From Microtetraspora malaysiensis (lineage in GTDB: Bacteria > Actinomycetota > Actinomycetes > Streptosporangiales > Streptosporangiaceae), in assembly GCF_001528665.1 (NCBI RefSeq), contig NZ_BBYJ01000006.1, positions 1 to 64,000 of the forward strand: a DNA stretch of 64,000 nt, read 5' to 3'. This document shows, piece after piece, positions 50,937 to 59,463 of this stretch. Position numbers and translations under genes: made by a program. Position 1 is the first letter of the stretch. Each line of letters starts with the position of its first letter. Below the pieces are notes generated by a model, which was given only the letters and a program-made list of their open reading frames with translations, was not told the origin of the DNA and did no database searches.

Positions 50937-52171
50937 CGGCACGGCAGCTCCACAGTCAGGGTCGTCGGCCCGCCGGGCGGGCTGGTCAGCCGGGCGCCCC
51001 CGTCGAAGGCCGCCGCCCTGCGCCGGATCCCCTTCAGGCCGGTGCCCGCGGTCTCGTCCGCCGCGCCCCGGCCGTCGTCGGTGACCACGACGGTCAGCCG
51101 CCCGTCCGTCTCGCTCAGCCGGACCGACGCGGACGACGCGCCGCTGTGCTTGGCCACGTTGGTCAGCGCCTCCGCCACGACGAAGTAGGCCGCCGCCTCC
51201 ACGGCGGCGGGTAATCGGGCGACGCCGTCCGTCGCGGTCGTCACAGGTACCGGACATCCGGCGGCGAGGGCGGCCACCGCGCCGGGCAGTCCGCGGTCGG
51301 CGAGGATCGGCGGGTACATGCCGCGGATGATGCCGCGCAGCTCGGTCATCGTCTCCTCGGTGCTCCGCCGGGCCTCCGCGACCAGCTCGGCCGCCCTGGC
51401 GGGGTCGCTCGCCATCATCCGCTCGGCGATGCCGAGGCGCATCGCGATCGACACCAGCCGGGCCTGCGCGCCGTCGTGCAGGTCGCGCTCGATGCGGCGC
51501 AGCTCCGCGCCGTGCGCGTCGAGCGCCGCCGCCCGGGTCTCGGTCAGCTCGGCGACGCGTTCGGCCAGCCGTACGCGCTCGGGGGTGGCGAGGACCAGCC
51601 GGGACAGGTGCGCGTCGGCGGTGGCCAGCAGGGGGATCGCCCACAGCGCGATGGCGGTGAAGGCCGCGAAGTGGACCGGCACGACGGTGATCACCTTGAA
51701 CCAGCTGTCGATGGGGACGCCGGTCAGGTTCACGGTGTGTTCCGTCGGCACCGCCCACCACCAGAACGGCAGGCCCAGGTCGAACCCGAGCGCGCCCCAC
51801 AGGGCGATCGCCAGGATGGGCAGCACCATGCCGGCGACGAGATGGAGGGCGAGCCAGCCGATGTCCCGCCAGGTCATCGGGTCGTTCAGGGTCTGCAGGG
51901 CCCGGTTCAGCAGGCCCGAGCGGGGCCCGTACTGCGCCGTGACCGGCCGGCCGAGCCAGCGGGAGGCGAGCCGCCTGGCGAGCCCGGTGACGGCCCGGTT
52001 CACCCGCGTCGTCACCGGCAGCAGGAGCAGGCCGACGAACGTCACGCTGAGCACCAGCGACAGGAGGAACTGCACGAGAGCCAGCACGCACAGAGGGACC
52101 AGCAGCAGGCTGAGAAGCAGGTGGCCGGTCGCCCGCGCGGCCAGTCCTGCGCGCTGAACGATGCCTCCCAC
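50933..52171 (-). CDS. sensor histidine kinase, NarL-type (HisKA_3)
   Basis: A 412-residue kinase with four or five membrane helices in residues 12-215 and an extracellular loop (WWWAVPTEHTVNLTGVPID). The cytoplasmic HisKA_3 domain has the phospho-acceptor in IERDLHDGAQARLVSIAMRL. The ATPase domain has EALTNVAKHSGASSASVRL, VTDDGRGA and GTGLKGIRRRAAAFDGG. The signal is not known; the membrane part resembles those sensing envelope stress or antibiotics. It is divergent from the cobalamin operon but unlikely to regulate it, since that has its own riboswitch. Confidence 0.85.
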   Translation of the reverse strand: MGGIVQRAGLAARATGHLLLSLLLVPLCVLALVQFLLSLVLSVTFVGLLLLPVTTRVNRAVTGLARRLASRWLGRPVTAQYGPRSGLLNRALQTLNDPMTWRDIGWLALHLVAGMVLPILAIALWGALGFDLGLPFWWWAVPTEHTVNLTGVPIDSWFKVITVVPVHFAAFTAIALWAIPLLATADAHLSRLVLATPERVRLAERVAELTETRAAALDAHGAELRRIERDLHDGAQARLVSIAMRLGIAERMMASDPARAAELVAEARRSTEETMTELRGIIRGMYPPILADRGLPGAVAALAAGCPVPVTTATDGVARLPAAVEAAAYFVVAEALTNVAKHSGASSASVRLSETDGRLTVVVTDDGRGAADETAGTGLKGIRRRAAAFDGGARLTSPPGGPTTLTVELPCR

Positions 52172-52189
52172 GGGGGCAAGACTATTTGG

Positions 52190-52330
52190 TCAGTGGTCCG
52201 GTTGATACCGTTCATCCCGACGCACGGCGTAGCGAAGTCCGGTGAGAGACCGGCGCTGTCCCGCAACTGTGAGCCCCCGTCCCCAGGGGGCGAGCCAGGT
52301 CGCCTGCACCGTGCGCCGACGCCATCGACC
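52190..52330 (+). promoter_or_regulatory. cobalamin riboswitch
   Basis: The conserved core is present in order: CGGTGAGAGACCGGCGCTG, then CCCGCAACTGTGAGC, a small stem, and the B12 box GCGAGCCAGGTCGCCTGC at about 52289-52306. It lies 70-90 bases before the btuF-like start. It should switch off the downstream operon when adenosylcobalamin is plentiful. The boundaries are approximate. Confidence 0.9.
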
Positions 52331-52401
52331 CTCGTGGAAAAGGGTGATCCGTCAATTGACACGGGTCTCTCCAATTCCCGGTGATCCCCCTGGAGGACTT
52401 C

Positions 52402-53355
52402 GTGTCGCCGCTACGCACGACCTTCGCGGGCGCGTTGCTGGGTGTCGTCGTCCTGGCCGGTTGTGGCCAGACGGACGGCACCGCAGGAGCCGCGCCCTCC
52501 GAGAGCGCTACCGCTTCGGCGCCCGCCGCGGGCTCCGCCTTCCCCGTCACGGTCCAGGCCGGCAACGGAGCGGTGACCATCGCCAAGCGCCCCGAGCGCA
52601 TCGTGTCGCTCTCCCCGACCGCTACCGAGACCCTGTACGCCGTGGGCGCCGGAAGCCAGGTCACCGCCGTGGACGACCAGTCCAACTACCCCGCGGAGGT
52701 GCCGAAGACGTCGCTGTCGGGGTTCAAGCCCAACGTCGAGGCCATCGTCGAGGCCAAGCCGGACCTGGTCGTGCTCTCCAACGACATCGACAACGTCGTG
52801 GCCGGGCTGACGAAGGTGGGCGTGCCCGTCATCGTGGAGCCCGCCGCCAACACGCTCGACGAGGCGTACGACGAGATCATCGACCTGGGCGCGGCCACCG
52901 GCAACGCGGAGAAGGCCGCCGAGGTGGTGGCGGACATGAAGCGCGAGATCGACCAGCTCGCCGCCGCCGCGCCCAAGGACAAGAAGCTCACCTACTATCA
53001 CGAGCTGGACACCACGCCCTACGCGGCGACGTCCACTACCTTCCTCGGGCAGGTCTACGGCCTGTTCGGGCTGGTCAACGTGGCCGACAAGGCGCCCGAC
53101 GCGGCCGGCGGCTATCCCAAGCTCTCGGCCGAGTTCGTCGTCAAGGCGGACCCGGAGCTGATCTTCCTCGGCGACACCAAGTGCTGCGGGCAGAACAACG
53201 CCGCGCTCGCCAAGCGCCCCGGCTGGTCCGGCCTGTCCGCGATCAAGAACGACCGGGTGATCGAGCTCGACGACGACATCGCCTCCCGCTGGGGGCCGCG
53301 CGTCGTGGATCTCGCCAAGACGATCGGCGAGGCCGTCCAGAAGGCCGCGAGCTGA
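52402..53355 (+). CDS. btuF: cobalamin-binding lipoprotein of the ABC importer
   Basis: A 317-residue lipoprotein. GTG 52402 is chosen because GGAGG lies seven bases upstream; GTG 52381 is in frame but leaves no signal peptide at the right place. The lipobox is VVLAGC. The mature part follows the BtuF/FecB class III fold: RPERIVSLSPTATETLYAVG, AIVEAKPDLVVLSNDIDNVV and SAEFVVKADPELIFLGDTKC. It binds corrinoid outside the membrane and hands it to BtuC. Two Cys in the last motif (KCCGQ) are unusual. The riboswitch upstream supports a corrinoid rather than siderophore ligand. Confidence 0.85.
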   Translation: MSPLRTTFAGALLGVVVLAGCGQTDGTAGAAPSESATASAPAAGSAFPVTVQAGNGAVTIAKRPERIVSLSPTATETLYAVGAGSQVTAVDDQSNYPAEVPKTSLSGFKPNVEAIVEAKPDLVVLSNDIDNVVAGLTKVGVPVIVEPAANTLDEAYDEIIDLGAATGNAEKAAEVVADMKREIDQLAAAAPKDKKLTYYHELDTTPYAATSTTFLGQVYGLFGLVNVADKAPDAAGGYPKLSAEFVVKADPELIFLGDTKCCGQNNAALAKRPGWSGLSAIKNDRVIELDDDIASRWGPRVVDLAKTIGEAVQKAAS

Positions 53356-53362
53356 TCGCGTC

Positions 53363-54676
53363 ATGAGTGCCGAGCCGCCCCGCGCCGATCCGCTCTGTGC
53401 GGATTCGCCGCGGTCCGACGGGGTCCACCATGATCTGGAGCCCGCTGATCCGGCCCGTGGTGATTCGGCCCGTGGTGATTCGGCCCGTGCCGACTTGGCC
53501 GGGGCCGATCGCGTCCGCGCGGACGCGGGCCGCGCGGAGGCGGTGGAGGTCGTGGACCAGGAGGGCGACGGGCCCGGATCCAGCCGTTCCGACGCAAGAC
53601 GGTCCGAGGCACGGCCGTCCGAGGCACGGCCGTCCGAGGCGGCGCGGTCACGGCCGGGGCGGCTCCGGACGGTGACGCTGCTGGTCGCGGTGGCCCTCCT
53701 GCTCGCGAGCATGGCCGTCGGGCTGCTCGTCGGCGCGGCCGACATCTCGCCCAAGGGGATCCTTTTCGCCCTGCTCGACCGGCTGCCGTTCGTCCACCTG
53801 GACTCGGGGCTCGCGCCGGTCGACCAGGGGCTGCTGTTCCAGCTCCGGCTGCCGCGCGTGCTGCTCGCCGCCCTCGTCGGCGGGTTGCTGGCCATCGCGG
53901 GCGCGGGATACCAGGGGGTGTTCCGCAACCCGCTGGCCGACCCGTACCTGCTCGGCGCGGCGGCCGGCGCCGGGCTCAGTGTGACCCTGGTCGTCGTGTT
54001 CCTCGGCGGGGACGCCGGAGTGGCGATCGTCCCCGTCGCCGCGTTCGTGGGCGCGGTCGGCGGCGTCCTCCTCGCGTACGCCGTGGGGAACACCGCCGGT
54101 CGCGGGGGCGGGACCGCCACGCTGGTGCTCGCCGGCGTCGCGGTCACGTCGTTCCTGACCGCGATCCAGACCTTCGCGCAGCAGCTCAAGCTGGAGGAGC
54201 TCCAGCGCATCTACTCCTGGATCCTGGGCGACGTCGGCGGAGGCTGGGAGCAGGTGTGGATGATCGCGCCGTACGTCGTGGTCTCGACGGTCGTGCTCCT
54301 GCTGCACGGGCGGCTGCTGGACGTGCTGTCGGTCGGCGACGAGGAGGCCGCCGGGCTGGGGCTGCGCGCGGGCCGGGTCCGGTTCGTGGTGCTGCTCGCC
54401 GCCTCGCTCGCCACGGCGGCCGCGGTGGCGGTGGGCGGGCTGATCGCCTTCGTCGGGATCGTGGTTCCGCACGTGGTGCGGAGGCTGGCGGGCTGGTCCT
54501 ACCGCATCGTGCTGCCGATCTCCTTCCTGGGCGGCGGGGCCTTCCTGGTGCTCGCCGACACGGTCGCCCGTACGATCCTCGCCCCGGCGGAGCTGCCGAT
54601 CGGCGTCGTCACGGCGTTCGTGGGCGCGCCGTTCTTCGTGGCGGTCCTGCGCATGACCCGGAGGGTGGGCACGTGA
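53363..54676 (+). CDS. btuC: FecCD-family permease of the cobalamin importer
   Basis: A 437-residue permease. Residues 100-437 are the usual ten-helix FecCD core, with PRVLLAALVGGLLAIAGAGY, QGVFRNPLADPYLLG and GLIAFVGIVVPHVVRRLAGW (coupling region). Residues 1-98 are an Asp/Arg/Ala/Ser-rich extension not found in BtuC. It is encoded partly by 15-bp tandem repeats (53451-53491 and 53602-53640). ATG 53363 starts seven bases after btuF; a downstream start near residue 95 would give a normal-length protein. The stop overlaps the next start (GTGA). Confidence 0.85.
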   Translation: MSAEPPRADPLCADSPRSDGVHHDLEPADPARGDSARGDSARADLAGADRVRADAGRAEAVEVVDQEGDGPGSSRSDARRSEARPSEARPSEAARSRPGRLRTVTLLVAVALLLASMAVGLLVGAADISPKGILFALLDRLPFVHLDSGLAPVDQGLLFQLRLPRVLLAALVGGLLAIAGAGYQGVFRNPLADPYLLGAAAGAGLSVTLVVVFLGGDAGVAIVPVAAFVGAVGGVLLAYAVGNTAGRGGGTATLVLAGVAVTSFLTAIQTFAQQLKLEELQRIYSWILGDVGGGWEQVWMIAPYVVVSTVVLLLHGRLLDVLSVGDEEAAGLGLRAGRVRFVVLLAASLATAAAVAVGGLIAFVGIVVPHVVRRLAGWSYRIVLPISFLGGGAFLVLADTVARTILAPAELPIGVVTAFVGAPFFVAVLRMTRRVGT

Positions 54677-55470
54677 GCGGCCGCCGTACCTACCCCCTTG
54701 AGGTCACCGACCTCGGCGTCCGGCTGGACGGGCGCGAGGTCCTCTCCGGCGCCGCCGTCTCGGCGGCCGGCGGGGAGTGGCTGGCCGTCGTCGGTCCGAA
54801 CGGCGCGGGCAAGTCCACCCTGCTCAAAGCCATGATGGGACTCCTGCCGCACACCGGCGAGGTCGTCGCCGGCGGCGTCCGGGTCCGGGACCTGAAGCCG
54901 CGCGAGCGGGCCAGGCTCATCGCGTACGCGCCGCAGAGCCCGTCGCTGCCGCCGGACATGACGGTGTTCGACTACACCCTGCTCGGGCGCACGCCGTACA
55001 TCCCCTACCTGGGGCGGGAGAGCGCCGCGGACCGGGAGATCGCCGGCGCGGTGCTGGAGCGCCTCGACCTCGCGGGCTTCGCGGCCCGACCGCTGGCGCA
55101 CATGTCCGGCGGCGAGCGCCAGCGCGTCGTCCTCGCCCGGGCGCTCGCCCAGCAAGCACCCGTCCTGCTGCTGGACGAACCGACCACCGCCCTCGACCTG
55201 GGACACCAGCAGCAGGTGCTCGAACTCGTGGACCGGCTGCGCGCGGGCGACGGCCTCACCGTCGTGACGACGCTGCACGACCTGAGTCTGGCCGGGCAGT
55301 ACGCGGACGCGCTGCTGCTGCTCGCGGACGGCCGGGTCGTCGCGTCGGGCCCTCCCGCGCAGGTGTTGACCGAGCCGCTGCTGGCCCGGCACTTCGGCGC
55401 CCGCGTACGCGTGGACGCCGAGGAGGACGGACGGCCTCTCGTGCGGTTGCTCCGCCCCGATGATCGATAG
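54673..55470 (+). CDS. btuD: ATP-binding protein of the cobalamin importer
   Basis: A 265-residue ABC ATPase, GTG 54673 overlapping the btuC stop. Walker A is GPNGAGKST, Q-loop YAPQSPSLPP, signature MSGGERQRVV, Walker B VLLLDEPTTALDL, and switch His in TTLHDLSLAG. It powers corrinoid import through BtuC with BtuF as the binding protein. The family also includes siderophore (FepC) ATPases, so specificity relies on the riboswitch and cbiZ context. It overlaps the cbiZ start by 11 bases. Confidence 0.85.
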   Translation: MSGRRTYPLEVTDLGVRLDGREVLSGAAVSAAGGEWLAVVGPNGAGKSTLLKAMMGLLPHTGEVVAGGVRVRDLKPRERARLIAYAPQSPSLPPDMTVFDYTLLGRTPYIPYLGRESAADREIAGAVLERLDLAGFAARPLAHMSGGERQRVVLARALAQQAPVLLLDEPTTALDLGHQQQVLELVDRLRAGDGLTVVTTLHDLSLAGQYADALLLLADGRVVASGPPAQVLTEPLLARHFGARVRVDAEEDGRPLVRLLRPDDR

Positions 55471-56317
55471 GTTGCCCGGCATGAAGATGACGCTGGGGTA
55501 CCGGCACGAGGACGGGGCACGGCTCGCGTCGCTGCTGTGGGAGTTCGGCCCGGGGTGGCGGATGATCTCGTCGGCGATGCTCGGCGGCGGCATCGGCCCC
55601 CGCGCGTGGGTGCTGAACGCCCAGGTCGTCGCCGCGTACGCGCGGATGGACCCGCTGGATCACCTGGCCGAACTCGCGCCGCCGGGCCCCGGGGCCGGGG
55701 TGGGGATGCTCACCGCGGCGTCCGTGGACCGGTACGTCCAGGCGTGGGACGGGGGAGTGGAGGCGGTCGCCACGGTGGGGCTGCGCGTCCCCACCTGGGC
55801 GGCGTCGCCCGAGGGCAGGCCCGACCCCGAACTGCGTCCCGCGCTCGCCGACCCGGCGACGCTCGATCCATTGCCCCCTGACCGGGCCCCGCACACGCCT
55901 GCCCTGCCCGATCACCCACCGCTCGACCCGGCGCCGCGTGACGAGGCGCCGCGCGGCTCCGCGCCGTCCGGCCTCCCCACACCCGGGACGATCAACATCG
56001 TCGTGGCGGTTCCGGTCGCCTTCACCGACGCGGCCCTGGTCAACGCCGTCATGACGGTGACGGAGGCGAAGACCCAGGCGTTGGTCGAGGCCGGGTTCCC
56101 GGGCACCGGCACCGCGTCCGACGCGGTCTGCGTCGCCGTACGGGACCACGGAACGGGGGACGGCCCCGGCACCGGCCGTGCGGCATGGCACGGCGCGGAG
56201 GCCGGACCGGAACTCTTCGGCGGCCCGAGGTCGATCTGGGGCGCCCGCATCGCGCGCGCCGTCCACCGGGCCGTCCTCGCCGGATCCCGGCAGTGGACGG
56301 CGACCCACCTGGGCTAG
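55460..56317 (+). CDS. cbiZ: adenosylcobinamide amidohydrolase
   Basis: A 285-residue enzyme that cleaves the aminopropanol arm of adenosylcobinamide to adenosylcobyric acid, letting imported incomplete corrinoids enter cobalamin synthesis. Features are SSAMLGGGIGPRAWVLNAQV, GVGMLTAASVDRY, TINIVVAVPVAFTDAALVNA, VTEAKTQALVEAG and a late ATGTASD-like segment (GTASDAVCVAV). Residues about 117-177 are a Pro/Asp/Ala-rich insertion between two core segments, absent in typical members. Position at the end of a riboswitch-controlled btuFCD operon strongly supports the assignment. Confidence 0.85.
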   Translation: MIDRLPGMKMTLGYRHEDGARLASLLWEFGPGWRMISSAMLGGGIGPRAWVLNAQVVAAYARMDPLDHLAELAPPGPGAGVGMLTAASVDRYVQAWDGGVEAVATVGLRVPTWAASPEGRPDPELRPALADPATLDPLPPDRAPHTPALPDHPPLDPAPRDEAPRGSAPSGLPTPGTINIVVAVPVAFTDAALVNAVMTVTEAKTQALVEAGFPGTGTASDAVCVAVRDHGTGDGPGTGRAAWHGAEAGPELFGGPRSIWGARIARAVHRAVLAGSRQWTATHLG

Positions 56318-56555
56318 CCCCGTTTTCCGCACATCGGGGTGATCAGGGTATTTCCGGTGCGGCGGGTTGATCACAGCCGAGCGGAACGATAGTCCCTAGC
56401 ACTCCAGTAGCACTTATCGATCTTTGCGTCGTTGTCGCCCGGTAGTGGGATCGACGGGCTTGGGCTTGGTGTCGCCGTCGCCAGATGACGATCCTGGGCC
56501 GGAGTACTCTTCTGCTGATCTAGCACGTAGTGACCATGTCAGGGCGGAGGCGGCG

Positions 56556-57218
56556 ATGAGCGCCGAAGACCGGATCGAACGGGCCAAGACGCTCTATGAA
56601 CGGGCAGTGTTCAGCGGCGACGCCAGCGTGCTGGCCAACGCCGAACGGGGCCTGGACGCGGTGGAGGCCGATGCCGCGTTGGCCCGTGGGCGGATCCTGC
56701 ATGCGCGGTTTCTCAACGAGCGCGCCAGCGCTGGCTCGTCACCCGTCGAGGACCCGGCTGAACTGCCATTGTTTGAGCGCGCGCTCCAGCTGTACCGGGC
56801 GCTGGGCGACGCGCGCGGCGAGGCCGAGGCGTTGTTCTGGATCGGCTGCCTCCATCAGGTCATCCGGCGTGACAACGAGACTGCGGTTCCGGAACTGGAG
56901 CAGTCCTGCCGGCTGGCGGCGCAGGTCGGCGACAAGCCGACCCAGTCCGAGGCCCTGCGGCACTTGGGCATCGCGGCACACATGGCCGGTCGGCTGGACG
57001 AAGCGCGCGAGCGGCTGGAGGAGTCGTCGCGGCTGCGCCGGGAGGCCGGGGCCTTGCCGGGCGTGGCCGCCAACATGGTCGGGCTGGCCTACATCGCCGC
57101 CGCCCAGGACCGGCGGGCGGACGCGCTCGCTGCACTCGACGAGGCGCACGCCATCGCACAGGCGCATGGTGCCCATGCCATCGTGCGGCAAATCGAGCAG
57201 GCGAGAAGGGAGATCTAG
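56556..57218 (+). CDS. TPR-repeat protein
   Basis: A 220-residue all-helical protein from ATG 56556 (MSAEDRIERAKTLYERAVFS). At least four tetratricopeptide-like hairpins can be read: PLFERALQLYRALGDARGEA, LEQSCRLAAQVGDKPTQSEA, LEESSRLRREAGALPGVAAN and ALDEAHAIAQAHGAHAIVRQ. It has no DNA-binding domain and no signal peptide; it probably serves as a protein-binding scaffold. No partner is evident in the neighbourhood. Confidence 0.7.
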   Translation: MSAEDRIERAKTLYERAVFSGDASVLANAERGLDAVEADAALARGRILHARFLNERASAGSSPVEDPAELPLFERALQLYRALGDARGEAEALFWIGCLHQVIRRDNETAVPELEQSCRLAAQVGDKPTQSEALRHLGIAAHMAGRLDEARERLEESSRLRREAGALPGVAANMVGLAYIAAAQDRRADALAALDEAHAIAQAHGAHAIVRQIEQARREI

Positions 57219-57401
57219 GACTCCAGCTGCATTTAGTGATCTCTGAGCCGTCGGCGCTGGTAGTGGCATCGTTGGGCGCCAACGGCATCGGGGCAGGGCT
57301 GTAGGCGAGGGAGAACGCCGGCTGGGCTGGATTACTGATCGAACTGGAGGCGGTCGTCGAATCCATCACCCGATATTGCCGACGAACGTCAGGGCAGGAA
57401 T

Positions 57402-57836
57402 CTAGATAAACCACGAAGGAATACCGATTACTTGCTCGAGTTGCATGTCACGAGTGATGGCGTTATCGAACTTGGCGTCAGTGACATCGGTTAGGCCGTG
57501 CGGCGGGGTGCCCGTGTTGACCCTGCTGAATTGTGTCGCGGTCAGGTCGGTGTCTCGCAGGTCGGCCGCCCGCAGGTTACAGCCGGCCAGGCTAACACCT
57601 CTGAGTGATGCGCCGCGAAGTTGCGCCATGCTGAGGTCGCACAGCTTAAAGGAGCAGCCATCCAAGACGGAGTGACGTAGGTCTACCCCGACGAACGAGC
57701 AGCGCACGAACCACAGCTGCCGCGGTCGCAGCGAGGCGAGATCCTGGCCGTCGAATACTTGCCGTTCGACGGTGGCGTAGAGGCGAAGTGAATTCAGCAG
57801 CTGCTTCGGTGAAGCTTTATCAATCATGTACATCAT
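57402..57836 (-). CDS. pentapeptide-repeat protein
   Basis: A 144-residue protein; ATG 57836 is chosen since upstream residues look untranslated. The repeat part runs from FVGVDLRHSVLDGCSFKLCD to AGCNLRAADLRDTDLTATQF, with the A(D/N)LXX period visible about ten times. These form a right-handed square beta-helix. Known members mimic DNA (gyrase protection) or have unknown roles. The flanking N and C termini are non-repetitive (ASPKQLLNSLRLYATVERQV; DMQLEQVIGIPSWFI). No gyrase or drug-resistance gene lies nearby. Confidence 0.75.
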   Translation of the reverse strand: MMYMIDKASPKQLLNSLRLYATVERQVFDGQDLASLRPRQLWFVRCSFVGVDLRHSVLDGCSFKLCDLSMAQLRGASLRGVSLAGCNLRAADLRDTDLTATQFSRVNTGTPPHGLTDVTDAKFDNAITRDMQLEQVIGIPSWFI

Positions 57837-58045
57837 TGTGCCATCCCGGCTGGAGTCGAATCGAGAATGCTGCTGCGCTGAACCACAACCAGCTGTCGCA
57901 GCCGACCAGGCCGGGCAGAGCATGACGGCCATCGCGAAGCAAGATGAGTGCCGACCGAATCAATCTCGCCCCCTGCATCTATCGCCGAAGCACATGCGAG
58001 CGTCAGTTTGCAGAGGCGACGAATGTATGCTTGCTTACGCGGCGC

Positions 58046-59113
58046 CTAAACATGGACGAGCCGGTCAAGAATAGTCTCGACGTCATCCCATCGGGCCACG
58101 GCATCGCCGGCCGGCAGGCTCGGATAGGCCGACGTAAGAGCCTTCGTGGTAAGGGGGCGCAAAGATTCAAGGCAAGATGCGGCCAGCGATTCGTGTCCAC
58201 GCTTTCGCATGGGATCAAGATTGAAGCAGAGAACCCGATCCGAGGGATACAGCTGAGCTACTCTCAGGTCGCTCCGGCTCAAGACGCGGATCCCGCTCGG
58301 GGCACTTTGAAGTGCGACCCCCTGCCGCTGCGTCCATCGTTCGAGCAGGTCCCACAGTGTGCGAACGTGGTCATCGGCGTTCTGTCGAACTTCCCGCAGG
58401 TCAGGCCGTTTCGTAGCAGTCTTCGCAGAAGCGGCGGCGGTGCGTCCGTATACAACTGGGACGAGTGTCTTCCCCGGATAGCCCTCGGCAAGGTACTGCT
58501 TGACCTCTACGGCAAGAACCTCTCCAGGGTTCATCTGCTCGTTGAGGAATTCCACGATGCAGCGGAGATCATCGGGGATGACGTCAGCGACGAAGACCAT
58601 GCGGATCCGGCCCGTACGCAGATTCTCCGCGACTTTGGCGAAGAACTCCTCCACCGTGACCATCTCGTCACCGCAGAGCTGGCTGATCATTTCCTGTGGG
58701 TCCTGGCCTGCTTCACGCTGCGTCTGCTCAAAGTGCACACGCAGATCCTGGGACGGCCAATAGCGAACGCCATTGGCGGCGTAATCGAGCATCTGGCCGA
58801 CGACTTCGCGGCGTATTCGAGAGTCGCTTGAGCGTTTCACCTCGACCAGGGTGGGAATGCCATCCTGATCGACGAAGAGATGATCCAGACTCCACCGACC
58901 GCTGCCGCCGTCACGGTCGGGGATGCCGAATTCACGCCGCACCAACAGCCACCGGCGAGGAGCGTCGGGTGTCATCTGCCCGCCGGCGAGCAGGTCCGGG
59001 TGAGTGGCGAGCAAGTCCTGGAGTACTTCTTCAGCTTCGTAAGGCGCCACCCGCATCGCCACAAGACGACCTGCCTCGTCGATGTGAAACAGTCCGTCGC
59101 CGCCCATTTCCAT
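58046..59113 (-). CDS. PD-(D/E)XK nuclease-like protein
   Basis: A 355-residue protein from ATG 59113. The core LDHLFVDQDGIPTLVEVKRS carries Asp ... Glu-x-Lys in the spacing of PD-(D/E)XK nucleases. It is followed by SDSRIRREVVGQMLDYAANG, very like the helix after the active site in NucS/DUF91-type proteins. The C-terminal half is unassigned (ARWDDVETILDRLVHV end). No methyltransferase or specificity gene is adjacent, so it is not an ordinary restriction locus. It may be a stand-alone defence or repair nuclease (inference). Confidence 0.6.
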   Translation of the reverse strand: MEMGGDGLFHIDEAGRLVAMRVAPYEAEEVLQDLLATHPDLLAGGQMTPDAPRRWLLVRREFGIPDRDGGSGRWSLDHLFVDQDGIPTLVEVKRSSDSRIRREVVGQMLDYAANGVRYWPSQDLRVHFEQTQREAGQDPQEMISQLCGDEMVTVEEFFAKVAENLRTGRIRMVFVADVIPDDLRCIVEFLNEQMNPGEVLAVEVKQYLAEGYPGKTLVPVVYGRTAAASAKTATKRPDLREVRQNADDHVRTLWDLLERWTQRQGVALQSAPSGIRVLSRSDLRVAQLYPSDRVLCFNLDPMRKRGHESLAASCLESLRPLTTKALTSAYPSLPAGDAVARWDDVETILDRLVHV

Positions 59114-59463
59114 CTCCTGGGATCCTCCGTCAGGTTGCCCGGCGATGATATCGAAACAAGATCGAAACTACCGGGAATCGGCCCAAGGTGAGCGGTCCTG
59201 GCGTCGCTTCATCGGCTCCCTGCGATGCCGACTTGCCGATAGCGTTCGCAACGAGATAGCGCCAGAAGAGGAGCTCCGCTGTTTCGGCAAGGGCTCGGTG
59301 TGTGGTCGCGCTGATCCCGGAAATGGCGAACGCCCTTCACAACCCTCACTGTGCGCTGTGGGCGTGCTTGGCCACGTGGCATCTCTTGGTGAGGCGGCCC
59401 AAGCGCGGACCGAACAGCCGAAGAGCGCGGCGACGTCGCCGGGTTGGCGTCGCGCGGGTACCT
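59114..59463 (+). other. intergenic region, nothing recognised
   Basis: This 350-base gap between the nuclease-like gene and the end of the AlgJ-like gene contains only open frames with shadow-type composition. Confidence 0.4.

Noticed and set aside
53451..53640. Tandem repeats in btuC considered as a CRISPR-like array
   Set aside because: Units are 15 bp, contiguous and in frame, encoding a low-complexity extension; there are no spacers.
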